This document shows positions 31,755 through 42,690 of a stretch of DNA of 64,000 nt, one piece after another. The DNA comes from Heloderma charlesbogerti. Lineage: Eukaryota > Chordata > Lepidosauria > Squamata > Helodermatidae. The position numbers and the translations under genes were made by a program. Within the stretch, counting starts at the first letter, position 1, and each line of letters begins with the position of its first letter. The DNA lies in the NCBI GenBank assembly GCA_026122225.1, contig JANEZZ010002354.1, forward strand, positions 682,001-746,000, given 5' to 3'. The notes below the pieces were generated by a model. It was not told the origin of the DNA and did no database searches. It saw only the letters and a program-made list of their open reading frames with translations.

Positions 31755-32351
31755 TAGGGATGGATGGATCCATCTCCATCCAGAATGTGGGGGAGCTTGA
31801 TGAGCTGACCCCCCGGGCTTGCGCAGCCTGGATCCGCTCGGTGAGCCTCATTGCTCGCCCTGCCTGCCTGCTGAACGGCATGTGCCGCCCCTCCTCTCTG
31901 CTCCAAGGACTCTGGCAGTCAGGCCTTTGTGCTTTATGTGCACAAGGGCTTGAGCGCCGGAGTCCTCAGCACGGTGCACCCCCCAAGGAGGACAAGGCTG
32001 GGGAGCTGCCAAGGACCCTTCTGCCTGTGCTGGTTGTCAAGGGCTTCCTTGACAGCTGGCAGAGGCAGGATAGGTCCTGTCATGGCCACCCCAGCATTCT
32101 AGCCCTGTCCTCCTTGGGAGGAGGACAGGGCTAGAGCGCTTGGGCGCCAGCCCCCACCGGTTGCCAGGGGCTTCCTTGACAGCCGGTGGAGGCAGGACAG
32201 GTCAGCAGTGTTCCAAGCCACATGCCAAGTTCCAGGTTGCTCAACGGCCAGGTCTGCCAGTGCCCCATGGATCGGCAAGTGGGGTCTGGGAGGCTGGGGA
32301 TCGGGAGTCCATCAGATTCCACCTCCTCCTCAGACTCCTGCACCATCCCTA
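31755..32351. mobile_element. GC-rich hAT-like MITE (597 bp)
   Basis: Ends TAGGGATG and CATCCCTA are flanked by CCTGCAGC (31747-31754) and ACTGCAGC (32352-32359), a 7/8 match. Inner inverted repeats include CTAGCCCTGTCCTCCTTGGG with GGAGGACAGGGCTAG. The phrase GGCTTCCTTGACAGC is repeated directly at about 32042 and 32169. Frames on both strands (up to 164 codons) have no recognisable protein. Confidence 0.65.
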
Positions 32352-32744
32352 ACTGCAGCCCTGTGGTATGTGAACAAGAGGCATCACAGATGAGATATCT
32401 CAGAGAGAGGTTTCGTATCGACACAGACACAATACTTTCAAAGCGAGGGTGCAGATCCTCAGGCCCAGTCTGGCCTTCCAGTATTCCCCCAAAGCCCCCC
32501 TTCCCCTGGCACTGCCCCTTTCCTCCCAGTCCTACCCCTTTTCCCCCAACTACCTTCCATTTGGTGGTTTCCTGGGTTTTGGGTGGTTTCCAGGAGTTCA
32601 CATGTACCCTCGAGTAGTCAAGCAAGGAGAGATCATATGTGAACTGAATGTGTGATTGTATATTATGTATTGGTCAATCTAGCCATGCTTCATTAGGCAA
32701 AAATATTCAGAGAACGCTGTTAGATGTTTCCATGATTCTTTGCA
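32352..32744. other. unassigned sequence
   Basis: Pyrimidine-rich stretch near 32475-32560; no family recognised. Confidence 0.35.
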
Positions 32745-33094
32745 CATTAGAGTGTGTGTGTGAAAATGTGCATTTTTTGGAAAATGCGCATTTTCATCAT
32801 ACACAAATATGTGCATTCACAAAATGCGCATTTCCGCATATGCGAATATGCACCTTTGCAAAAATGCGCATTTTGGCATGTGCACAAATATGCACATTTT
32901 TGCGATCACCATTTCATTTCTCAAAAAATGGTGATCTCAAAGCTCAATGAGGCCACTGGGGTAAGTGCAGGCCATTTGCTGAGTGCGGGCAGGGGGCAAG
33001 CAGGGGCAGTGGCTCAGCGAGCGGGGCCCAGGGATGTGGACAGGAGTGGGTCCGCTGGATTCCCAGACTGAATAGGGCACCCGCACCATCCCTA
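32745..33094 (+). mobile_element. family B MITE, left-truncated
   Basis: Hairpins AATGTGCATTTTTTGGAAAA, AATGCGCATTTTCATCAT and AAAATGCGCATTTTGGCATG are followed by GGGGTAAGTGCAGGCCATTT and a right end ACCCGCACCATCCCTA. The order parallels the right half of the element at 30052-30613. The left terminus and the duplication are missing. Confidence 0.65.
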
Positions 33095-33281
33095 CCTCCC
33101 CATAGCTTCAGCCAGGACAGATATGCTTTGCTCAACACACTCCAAACATGAAAGGGTTTTGGATCTGGATGGAGAACAGCACCACAAGAGATTTGATGGA
33201 CTGACACAAATAGAGAAGATGCTCACCAAACAAGAGGCAGCTTGGTCAGGTGTTCTGGTCACTTATTTGACAGCAAACCAG

Positions 33282-33391
33282 ACTTAGTCAGACTTAGAGT
33301 AGACCCATGGAAATCAGTCGGACAAAATAGTAGTGACTAACTTTAAGTCTCATTGACTTTGATGGGTCTACTCTAAGGATGACTAAGCCTG
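33282..33391. repeat. foldback repeat (GAGTAGACCCA family)
   Basis: GACTTAGTCAGACTTAGAGTAGACCCA is mirrored by TGGGTCTACTCTAAGGATGACTAAGCC around a CATTGACTTTGATG-type centre. It is similar in design to the other 90-120 bp palindromic repeats here. Confidence 0.6.
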
Positions 33392-33619
33392 AATCCATCC
33401 TATTGAGATTGTTATGAAGAGTACATGACCAATATTAAGGGATCTCTGTGCATGCAGGTACAAAGCAGCCTTGTGTGACAGGACAGGGTTGCACAAACTG
33501 TGGTCTTGCAGTTTCTATATGCACGAATGCTTTCTAGTGGACACTGGTCACCAATGAAAGCAGTTGATTTTGGGAGCCTGGGCTGGCCTGCTGAATGCTC
33601 AATATGCATGCTGGGTATC

Positions 33620-33880
33620 TAGGGATAGGCAAACCTCCCAATCCCCAGTCTGGGGGGCTCTGCCATGTGGAAATCTGGGCCACTTGGGGCCCACGGAATT
33701 CTCCGGAGCCCTGACTTATCCGCCAGAGTTTGAGGGTTGGCTCTCCAGCTCTCTAAAAGGCACGATAGGCTAACGGAGGCTGCCATTAGCCGTTTGTGGG
33801 AAAATTACGGCCGTAATTGACAGATTTTACACCATTTGCAGCCATAAAGCACTTAGGCTACCTAAATTGCGGCCGTTTAG
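33620..33880 (+). mobile_element. hAT-like MITE, left end (TAGGGATAGGCAAACC)
   Basis: The left end TAGGGATAGGCAAACCTCCC is followed by CAATCCCCAGTCTGGGG. Near 33760 the sequence ACGATAGGCTAACGG and GGCTGCCATTAGCCG recalls the family A hairpin stems. The right end is not recognised. It may be a distant relative of family A. Confidence 0.4.
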
Positions 33881-34086
33881 TATCTCATTTAACATTCTGG
33901 TATCTCATTTAGCATTCAGGGATCGAGAAGTATCTGGAAAGAGAGTGTTCAGTTCATAATGTAGCCAAGCATTCTGAGCTATACTGAATATATACTGAAG
34001 CGGGTATGCATCAGATCTGGGGTCTCCAACATGATCCCTCTTTGGATACCTCTCTTGAGGCCCATGAAGCTCCCTGACCCTCCTAA

Positions 34087-34119
34087 TTTTGATTTTGATT
34101 TGATTTGATTTTAATTTTT
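34087..34119. repeat. (GATTT)n microsatellite
   Basis: Imperfect GATTT/GATTTT tract. Confidence 0.8.
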
Positions 34120-34729
34120 ACTGGGAGGCTGGCATGGAGCTTCTCAATAGCTCTTCCTCCCAGTCTCCTCTTTTCCAAATCTTTTCCCTTGCAAAATGTG
34201 TGGTGGAATTAGCTAGTTATGGTGGAGGCCTTGTAAACCTCATCCTTATGACCTGGATGATCCTGAGCATGTTGGGATGCATGGAATTCATAGTTCCCAG
34301 TGCCCCCTGGCCTAATTAATCTAGCCAGGAGGCATTGGAAAGTATTGTTCCTAGGCATCCCCCATGGGGCCTAGAATGAGGCCTAGAAGGCCTCAAGATC
34401 AGCAGCCAGCTCCCTTCTGCTTCATAAGATGGAAAATGGAGGGGATGGACAGGGGAAAGACTGTCCTGTGGTGAGCGCATTATAAACTGGGCCAAAAGAG
34501 CTCAATTTATTTCAGGCTTGGGGAAAGGTGAATCCTTCCAGAGTTTAGAATATGCTTCACTAGTATGAATATTTGTGTATGAGACCTAAAGGAACAAACT
34601 AACTCTCCAGGTACCACCCATAGGGTGTCCATGTGTCATCTTTTAGAGAGAACAGTCCACTATTTGAATGGTTGCCTGAGGACTGTCCTCTGTTTTGAGG
34701 GTGTCCTCTATTTGAAGGGCTGTCCTATC
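34120..34729. other. no gene recognised
   Basis: Direct echoes of ACTGTCCTCTGTTTTGAGGG and TGTCCTCTATTTGAAGGG near 34680-34720. Otherwise unremarkable. Confidence 0.35.
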
Positions 34730-35255
34730 CCATTCCTCTTCAAAGATCAAAAACCATCAGAAGGAAGAGCTGGGCCTTGAACTGCCCATCAACAGCACCT
34801 GGATAGCAGACTGAGCAATGCACACAGGTCACAACATTGGCTAGGAAGCTGCCCTCCACAGTGCCGAAGCCGGCCCTGCATCTTGGAATAACCACCTGGA
34901 TTTGACCAGCCCCGTGCGATATGGACAACCTTGAACCGAATTAGCATGGGTCATGGTAGATGTGCAGATGCCCTTTATAAATGGGGCAAAACAACATCAT
35001 CAAATTGTGATTGTGGGGCTGAAAAACGAACTATCCAACACATAGTGACAGAGTGTCAAAAAACCGAGCCTACAACGGAGACTTTGCAGATTTCCTGGCT
35101 GTGACAACTGAAGTAAAAAACTATATCTGTAACCTAGACATAAGTTTGTAATATTCCTGTCTATATTTTATATTTTACATTTCATATTTATTATGCTCTA
35201 TGTTTTTATTGTAATGCGATGTAAATGTGCCATACGATAAATAAATAAAATAGCA
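34730..35255 (+). mobile_element. non-LTR retrotransposon 3' end with a C-terminal Cys/His motif
   Basis: Conceptual translation of about 34930-35085 gives LNRISMGHGRCADALYKWG, then a CDCGAEKRTIQHIVTEC-like segment. This is a Cys-Cys-His-Cys motif of the kind found at the C terminus of several LINE ORF2 proteins. An AT-rich tail ends in (AAAT)n near 35255. The exact clade (R4/Dong-like or other) cannot be assigned by eye. It is heavily 5' truncated. Confidence 0.5.
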
Positions 35256-35373
35256 TTTGCAAACTTTATGCAAAATAAAGTTTATGCTTCTGTCCTCTTT
35301 TTTGATGATGCACTGCTTCTTTGAAGGGTGACTCACAAGTAGCCCCTCTAACCACCCATTATATGGCCTGCCA

Positions 35374-35419
35374 TATTTATTTTATTTTATTTTATTTATT
35401 TTATTTTATTTTATTTATT
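35374..35419. repeat. (TTTTA)n tail or microsatellite
   Basis: TTTTA and TTTA units form the complement of the A-rich tail of the adjoining minus-strand L2 copy. Confidence 0.85.
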
Positions 35420-37145
35420 GAATTTCTTAATCACGCACCTGGGCACTCTGGGCAATGTACAGCAATACAATTTTAAAACAATAAAATTCTACTTTAAAAC
35501 ATCATATTTCTAAAAATACCCTAACCCACCCCAAATGCCTGCCTGAACAACCAAGTTTTTAATGCGTGGCGGAAGCTCATTAAAGAGGGGGCATGGCAGA
35601 GTTCCCTAAGGAGGGAGCTCCACAGAGTGGGGGCCACCACAGAGAAGGCCCTCTCCCTTGTCCTCACCAGCCTAGCTGTCCTGGCTGATGGGACAGAGAG
35701 AAGGCCATCCAAGGCTGATCTTGTTAAGTGGCCTGTCTTGTGTTGCTGGAGGCGCTCCTTAAGATAGGCTGGACCAGAACCATATAGGGTTTTAAAGGTC
35801 AAAACCAATACCTTGAATTTGGCCCAGAAAACAACTGGCAACCAGTGCAACTCCTTCAGCACCAGAGTGATGTGATCACACTGGCGGCTGCCTTTAATCA
35901 GGTGAGCCGCCACATTCTTTACCAGCTTCAGCTTCCGAACCATCTTCAAGGGTAACTCCACATAAAGTGTATTACAGTAGTCTAGACGAGAGGAGACCAG
36001 GGTATGTACTACCGATGGGAGCAGATTGTCGGGAAGGTAGGGGCGCAGCCGCCGTATCAGATGGAGTTGGCACAGCGCTGTCTGATCCCACAAAACCAGT
36101 TTGCCAGAGGCCACCTCTCTCTCACTAACTGTATCCACGGCGCACGGAATAACATTCCTAATCTGATCAATTTTATCCGCAAAGTGCCTTGCTAAGCCCT
36201 CACAGGAGGCCTTAGAATGCTCCAGTTGTTCCGGAGCAACTGGACCAACCAGGCTCCGGACCACCTGGGGCAGCCTCCTGGGACAGCACTCTGCAGATGT
36301 GATAGAGGCAGCATAATATTCCTTTTTTGCTGCCCTCACTGCCACGTGATAGGCTGAAGATACAGCTCTAGCCTGTGTCTGATCGTCTTCGGAGCAAGAC
36401 TTCCGCCACCGGCGCTCTAGCCGTCTCACCTCCTGTTTCAGAGCTCGTGACCACGGATTAAACCATAGTGCAGTCCGAGCCCTGTTCAGGGGGAGGGGGC
36501 ATTTCGGAGCCACCTGATCTGCCCCAGTGATTGCGGCATTCCACCCCCGCACTAGGGTCTTGACCAAGTGGCCATTTGCATGTTCCAGAGAATCCCCAAG
36601 CATGTTCTTAATGGATCCATAAGACGCTTGGGATGGACCATTTTAATGGGTCCTCCACCCCTGCGGAGGGGTTGTGGAACCGAGAAGTCCAATGTCACCA
36701 GGTATTGATCTGATCATGACAAGGGGGTGGTGGATATACCGTGACTTCCAGATCACTCCCCACTTCTCCAGAAACAAACACAAGGTGTAGCGCATGATTG
36801 GCTACATGGGTGGCCCAGATGGAATAGGGTGCAGCTCCCAGGAAGCCATGGTCTCCATGAAGTCCCGAGGTGCCCCCGTGAGGACGGCCTCTGAATGTAC
36901 ATTGAAGTTCCCCAACACCAATAAATTAGGGGACTGTAAACGCACACTGCAGACCACCTCAAGCACCTCGGCCAGGGAGTCAGTAGTGCAGAGGGGTGGG
37001 CAATACACAAGCAGAATGCCTAGACTGCCATTCAGGCCCAACCTCCAGTACATGCACTCAGCAACCTTGGTCTCCCGGAGAGGGGGTCTGGTGAAGACCA
37101 GGGATATATTTAGGCTGTTACCAAAGGGGAATGGGAAAGCCTTGA
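35420..37145 (-). mobile_element. LINE-2 copy with endonuclease and C terminus but deleted RT core
   Basis: The minus strand carries an endonuclease part at about 37053-36802 (LVLGNFNVHSEA, matching the APE-type GDFN motif). A 360-codon frame follows at 36603-35521. In that frame the pre-RT linker (SKASCEGLARHFADKIDQI ... GKLVLWDQ) is joined near 36082 to the late region (TALCQLHLIRRLRPYLPDNL ... SFRHALKTWLFRQAFGVG). The AFDTVDH and YADD blocks seen in other L2 copies here are absent. The deletion keeps the frame open. The 3' tail lies at 35374-35440. It cannot encode an active polymerase. Confidence 0.85.
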
Positions 37146-38657
37146 GATAAGACCTTCAGCAATGTTACAAATCGTTTTCTAAAACCACTCTAAATTCACC
37201 AAAGAGCTCTTTAAAAATGTTTCTTCTCTATAGGGTTGTTAGTTGTATTCTTTCACTTTTGTACATGTACTTTCCCCTCTAATCACTGCAAACCACTGGG
37301 CCAAGCGAGAGAGGGAGGCAATAATTTAATCTGAAATTGGAAGCAAAGTGAATCTACTGTATAACAGTCTGAGCTACATTTGTCTAGCAATTATTATTGT
37401 TCACTACTGTTCTGTGTATGAATCATTACATTTTATTAGATCACAGTATGCATGTTTTTATAAGTAAGCTTTAAGCGAATTAGAATACTTAATATGTTTC
37501 TTGAACTTTTGCCAGCCTTGAGCTCTAAAGCGGGTTCCTTTCCTATTGACATTACCACATTTATCCATTTCCAAATATTAGAAGATTTATCTATCAGATT
37601 CTGTGTAAATTCAGTACACAGATAATTTGTAAAAAGCTTCCCTTTTGCTAAAAAATGAAGAAGAAGAAGAAAAAAAACAGGAGAGGAGGAGAAGGCGGGG
37701 GGGAAAACCCTGTTCTGTGGTTTTTCTAATCTCATCTCTTTTCTAATTTCCTAATCATATAACCTTGAAGTCTAAAGACACAGTCTGTGATAATCTGTGT
37801 AAACTCTCTTTATTGTTATCACAGACCTTTGGAAAGCAGTGCGGGGAGGGAGGGAACACCACATATGTGCTCATATTCAAAGCTGTCTTTTAAGTAATAC
37901 TATAGACACGGTTCAATCAGGTACACATTAATGCTCCTCATCAGATAGAAAGTGTTCACAAGCAGAAGGGGGGATATTGACTTTAAAAATTCACTGGCGA
38001 GGCGTACAGTGCCTGCAGGAATGTCAAAACTCCAACCTGCATTTTGATGTTTTCGCCTCAGGTTAGTCTTGACTGACATGCTTGGAGCACTCTTGTTTGT
38101 GACCCGGCATCCATTAACTGTCCTTGACTCAATGTTACACAGACCTTTACGGGCAGCTCGATGCCTCATGGTTGCGTCGGACTATTTGCCACCAGGTGTA
38201 AGAGAAGCATACACCTGCCTTTCAGGGATCACATTGGCTGTTCTCGGCTTCATTAGGGGCTATTGTTTGATCCCAAATTAATGAGAGCCAGTTAATTATT
38301 ATTCTGCGAATTGCACCTCATGTGGGAGCATGCTGGTGTTTGTGTGTGTGGAAGTTGTGTTTTAGAGGAGCAAAGGGTTTGCAAAAGGAAAATGGAATGT
38401 CAAGGTTGAGATGTCTTTGAGTAGGGTTTGGATTGTACGCAAGGCCTCTTTATTCAAGAGCTGAAACCCTTCAATTCACATAAAAGAAAGTCAGCAACAT
38501 TAGAGTTGGTAGCACTTCCTGTTGGCACATAAGATCCAGCGGAAAGTGTCTTGAGACAACTCAGCACATGGATGCACATGGATGCATGCAAAAAGCATAT
38601 AAGCACTGTTCAGATATTTTCTGAATGCCAGCGGAGAGCCCCTGTCCTTACTACCGA
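37146..38657. other. single-copy-looking block, possible conserved non-coding DNA
   Basis: No repeat signature. 37750-38340 is rich in non-repetitive homeobox-type cores (TTAATTATTATT at about 38295) and lacks frames longer than about 90 codons. I see no splice-bounded exon with recognisable protein. Confidence 0.35.
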
Positions 38658-38750
38658 TGCAGTGCAGGCTGGTGGCTCTGATTTTGCTGGTCTGTGAATC
38701 TATTCTAGGTTTCAGTCAGAACCAGCTAGAATTCTAAAGGAGACCCAGAT
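38658..38750. mobile_element. CAGTGGAGACTGG-family MITE, half copy
   Basis: GCAGTGCAGGCTGGTGGCTC, GTCTGTGAATCTATTC and GTTTCAGTCAGAACCAGC then AGAATTCTAAAGGAG correspond to the left arm of the element at 27168-27341. The right arm is absent. Confidence 0.65.
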
Positions 38751-38891
38751 ACCTGAAGGAACACCTTTCCCCATATAATCCTGCCTAGGCTTTGAAGTCA
38801 GCTGGGGAGACCCTTTTCAGGATGCCATCAGGGACAAAAGTCAAAAAGTCTATAAATCATCACAGAGCCTTCTCTGCAGTAGCACCCTGGA

Positions 38892-39113
38892 CAGTGGAGG
38901 CTGGCAGCCCCAATTTTGGTGGGGCTGTGAATCCATTTTGTGTTTCAGTCAAAACCAGCCAGAACTCTAAAAAGAGCTATCCATGGTATTGAGCCTATTT
39001 TGGGGATAGGGTTCAGTACTTTGAATAGCTCCTTTAGAGTTCTGGCTGGTTCTGACTGAAACCCAGAATGGATTCACAGCCCCACTGAAAATCATTGCCA
39101 CCAGTCTCCACTG
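38892..39113. mobile_element. CAGTGGAGACTGG-family MITE (222 bp)
   Basis: Left arm CAGTGGAGGCTGGCAGCCCC, with AGTCAAAACCAGCCAGAACT. Right arm GAGTTCTGGCTGGTTCTGAC, ending CACCAGTCTCCACTG. Flanks ACCCTGGA and ACCCATGT agree at 5 of 8 positions. The centre carries about 45 extra bases relative to the 27168 copy. Confidence 0.7.
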
Positions 39114-40421
39114 ACCCATGTTATGGGATTCTGCAAATTTTGGGGTTCCCCACAAGTCTGCAAATATCTCCCTCTTGTGTATGGGTGGTGCCATGTTGGC
39201 TACATAAGAATCCAACCTCAGATAAAGCCTTCAGTATTAGTGCAATGGTTGTATAGGATGAAACATCCATGTTCAGAAACAGCATACCTCTGATTACCAG
39301 AAGCCAGGGACAAAGAGCAGAAAGAAAGCTACAGTCTTAATATCTTGCATGCCTTGATTCCAGAAGGATCTCTCTAGCCATTACTGGAACAAAAAGTTGG
39401 ACCAGGTGGACTTTTGGTCCGGTAGTGCCTTTTTAATGTATCCATCCTTCATGTGTTGCCACTGGAAGCTTGCAAAATCCTATCAATATTTGGTATCCTT
39501 TCCACTTGCACTTGGGTTCAAGGGCAGAATCCCTATTTAAAGCAGGCAAAAAGGAGTGTTCAATCTGAGTGAACCTTAACATTCATTTGAAACAGTTTGA
39601 TGTCAGTCACATTAATATAGGAGAGCAAACTCTCAGAATAAATGCTGACAGGTGCAAATATGCCCATTGAAATGTTTTTCTTTAACATCAGGCTCTGATA
39701 AGCTTCAGTGGTGCCTAGATTCATTTACCCACAAGTAGCAAGGTTAGACAGATGTCTCCATTTAAAAGGAGGGGGGGAGGATTGATGTAGTTAAACCTGT
39801 ACTTGACATGATTTCACCTGTGGGGTTCCCTCCCTGCTGCCCACCCTCCCAAAAGTTTATATAATTCTATCAGAACCCGAGTTTTGATTCATGCATGCTT
39901 TTTGACATTGCCTGACAGTTCAGTGGAAAATGAGGCAGCAAGGTAATGATCTTAAAATATGCATTTTCATTGGCTTATTTTTAAAATTAATTAATCAGTG
40001 GGAACTAAAGATGTGTGGGACTTGTTCTTCTGTGCTTCAAATAATAGTCTTGCCCCATCTTATGTAGCAACCACTTCTGAAAACAGACGGGACTTTCAAA
40101 AGCAGTTTGTGACAGGGAATGGGGGCTGTTTTCCAATGGGCATAAAAGGAAATCTCAATGGACATTCCCACCGGGAAATACAAATGCTGAATCATCATTG
40201 GATGGTTCATGGATTCAGATGTTAGCCTGTATTTGAAGGCATCTTACATTTAGAGTCAGTGATATGGTTTGACATATTTTGGGTGCTTCTGGATGAGGTT
40301 TCTATCGTGATTCCCCCCGTCTCATTCACAGAACCATACAGGGGAGCACGCTGCCCCATTCATAGAATTTTACAGATAGAAATCTTAATAAATAAATGTT
40401 ATCAAAAAACGGGGGAGTCGG
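39114..40421. other. no gene recognised
   Basis: Non-repetitive in appearance, short frames only. Confidence 0.35.
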
Positions 40422-40536
40422 GATTTGGCTAGGGATGTGTGAACACACCCCAGCTCAAGTTTTCCAGGTGCCCCCTGAAGCACTGCTCCACGCTCCCCCC
40501 CCCAGACCCGCACTCGAGCCCTCATGGGCTCGGCAA

Positions 40537-41447
40537 TGTCAGGAGCGCCCTAAAAAAAGGTAAAGGTGTCCCCAACCAGTCATGTCCGACTCTAGGGTGT
40601 AGTGCTCATCTCCATTTCTAAGCTGAAGAGCCAGCGCTGTCTGAAGACGCTTCCGTGGTCATGTGGCCGGGATGACTGAACACCGAGGTGCACGGAACAC
40701 TATTACCTTTCCCGCCAAGGCGGTACCTATTTATCTACTTGCAATTTCTTGCTTTCCAACTGCTAGGTTGGCAGAAGCTGGGACTGAAGACGGGAGCTCA
40801 CTCCGTCACGCAGCACTCGGGTCTCGAACTGCTGTCCTGCCAACCTTCCAGTCTGCAGTTCAGCATCTTAACCACTAAACCACCGCAAAGTCCCCTCCAA
40901 TAGCCAACTCAAGACACAGACGAAAGGGATTCTTTCCAAGGCTTTATTGCTTTACAACTCAATGACTCTTTCAAATGCTAATTTCCAGAGACTAAGCAAG
41001 GAACTGCACTGGGGAAGTTAGCAAAGTAGCCTAAGCTCCAGGTAAGGCAGTTGGTCCCCATTTGAAGGAGTAGAGCAGGAAAACTCTGAACTTATGGGCT
41101 ATGGAGAGATCCTCCCTCTTTCCCTTGGGTCCTCAGGATGCAACCGTTTTCATAGCGCCAAGTGGGCAAAGCGCCTCCTCTCAGCGCCCTCCATTTGGCG
41201 CCTCTCCCTGCATTGGCGCCGAGTGTCCACCAACACCCCATCCCCCACTCTCTCACTGCCAGGGTCACTATCTCTCTCAGGAATGCTGGCAGGAGGAATC
41301 TCTGCCAGCTGCTGTGCTTGTGAGAGATGAGCGAGCTCCTCTCCCACGGGTCGTTGCTCTTCCTCAGAATCAGAACTGCTCTGGGGCTCTATGGGCTCAG
41401 TTTCCACCCTGACAGGCGAGTCGCCTGAACTCACCGTGACCCCATCT
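40537..41447 (-). mobile_element. LTR-like insertion (solo LTR?), minus strand
   Basis: The segment between two GGCAA pentamers (40532-40536 and 41448-41452) looks foreign to the MITE. The minus strand has a TATA-like CTATGAAAAC near 41155. An AATAAAGCC polyadenylation-type signal follows near 40945. This is the order U3, R, U5 expected of a long terminal repeat. The ends TGTCAGGAG and TCTGGCA are only roughly TG...CA. A 100-codon Glu/Ser-rich frame (41452-41150) crosses it, function unknown. No gag, pol or env sequence is present. Confidence 0.4.
40553..40887 (-). mobile_element. Sauria-type SINE, minus strand
   Basis: The minus strand starts with GCGGTGGTTTAGTGGTTAAG (A-box-like TAGTGGTTAAG). 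The B-box-like CAGTTCGAGACCC follows near 40829. The body contains AGCTCCCGTC, AAGCAAGAAATTGCAAG and GGTACCGCCTTGGCGGGAA. The 3' end AGAGTCGGACATGACTGG resembles the BovB LINE end (AGAGTCGGACACGACTTA at 60475-60452). It finishes in CCTTTACC. Sauria SINEs are known to use BovB machinery. It lies in the U5-like part of the LTR-like insertion. Confidence 0.85.
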
Positions 41448-41800
41448 GGCAAGCATTATGCCTCTAATATTGTGCATATTAAGCTTTCCTGTCCCCAAAC
41501 TGCGCATATTTAAATATGTGCATTTTTAAACTCCCTTTTTTACACAGAAAAAAAGCTGGCAAAATAGCAGGCGCTCGCTGGACGGGGTCGTGGTGAGTCC
41601 AGGAGGGTGCAAGCAGGAGCAAGCGAGGACAGGGGCTCAGCTGGCACAGTCCGGGGGTTGCGGGTGGGTGGGGCAACAGACTCCCAGACCCAGTCAGGCA
41701 TCCCCAACATCCCTAGATTTGGCTACTGCAAGACATGTTGATGGCCTCTAGGTTAGATTCAAAACACAATTAGACAAATTCTCAGTAGTTAACAATAGCA

Positions 41801-42117
41801 GTGCAATCCTAAATTACAGGAAGCCAGATTCTGACTGAACATCAGGAGAAACTTCCTGACTGTTAGAGCAATACGACTATGGAACCAATTCCCTAGGGAG
41901 GTGGTGGGCTCTCCCACACTGGAGGCCTTCAAGATGAGGCTGGACAGCCATCTGTTGGGGATGCTTTGACTTGGATTCCTGCACTGAGCAGGGGCTGGAC
42001 TCGATGGTCTTATAGGCCCCTTCCAACCCTACTATTCTATGATTATATGTTTTTACTCAGAAGTAAGTATCACTGTGTTCAGTGGGGCTTACTCCTTATT
42101 AAGTGGGTTTAGGATTC
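41801..42117. repeat. short palindromic MITE (CTTACCTGGG family), split by a CR1 fragment
   Basis: GTGCAATCCTAAATTACAGG at 41801 and TTTTTACTCAGAAGTAAGTA ... AAGTGGGTTTAGGATTCC at 42050-42117 are the two arms of the repeat seen at 11409. They are separated by CR1 sequence at 41819-42049. Confidence 0.6.
41819..42049 (+). mobile_element. CR1 LINE 3' end
   Basis: AACTTCCTGACTGTTAGAGC, ATGGAACCAATTCCCTAGGG and GGGCTCTCCCACACTGGAGG precede GATGGTCTTATAGGCC and CCTTCCAACC. It closes with ATTCTATGATTATATG, the CR1 octamer (ATTCTRTG). It shows the usual severe 5' truncation and no poly-A. Confidence 0.85.
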
Positions 42118-42159
42118 CTATCTATGTTTATCAGTGGCTACTGGTCATAATAGTTAAAT

Positions 42160-42690
42160 GGTACATGTCAGAATGGACAACCAATATGATCACGGGGTTT
42201 GAGCAACTCCCCTACCATAAAATCAAGTAAGGGGTGACATGAAAGAGGTGTAGAGAATTATGCATGGTGTAGAGAAAGGGGGTAGGAAGAACTATTTTTC
42301 CTCCCATAATTCTAGATCCTGAGGCCATCCAGTGAAACTGAAAGGTGGCAGATTCAGGACAAACAAAACAAGTATTTCTTCACACAACGCAAAGTTAAGC
42401 TGTGGAATTTGCTTCTGCAGGATATAGTGATGACCACCAATGGGGATTAGACAAATTCATGGAGGATAAGATTATCAATGGCTACTAGTCATGGTGATTG
42501 TATGCTGCTTCCACAATCCGAGGCAGCATGCCTCTGAGTACCAGTCGCTTGGGCGAACAACAGGAGAGGGCTATTGCCCTCATGTCTTGCTTGTGGACTT
42601 CTCACGGGTATCAGGTTGGCCGTTCTGGGTAACAAGGTGCTAGACTAGAGAGGCCTTTGGTCTGATCCAGCAGGACTCTTCTTACCTCCA
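42160..42690 (+). mobile_element. CR1-like LINE 3' end, second subfamily
   Basis: The translation parallels the C terminus at 54832-55233 (ITGFEQLPYHKIK; then KLWNLLLQDI). It is followed by GCTATTGCCCTCATGTCTTG, CTTTGGTCTGATCCAGCAGG and ACTCTTCTTA. Many indels are present. Confidence 0.75.

Larger units (their letters stand above)
40430..41715 (+). mobile_element. family B hAT-like MITE, enlarged by nested insertions
   Basis: Ends TAGGGATGTGTGAACACACC and CATCCCTA are flanked by a perfect 8-bp duplication GATTTGGC (40422-40429, 41716-41723). Only about 370 bp (40430-40536 and 41448-41715) belong to the MITE. Its right part has GTGCATATTAAGC, TGCGCATATTTAAATATGTGC and CAGACTCCCAGACCCAGTC, as in the copies at 9448 and 30052. 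The remainder is an LTR-like insertion containing a SINE. Confidence 0.75.

Noticed and set aside
32131..32625. 164-codon and 143-codon frames on opposite strands
   Set aside because: They span the right end of a MITE and a pyrimidine-rich stretch. No known protein is recognised.
40537..41447. Endogenous retrovirus
   Set aside because: Only an LTR-like segment. No gag, pol or env similarity and no primer-binding site could be seen.
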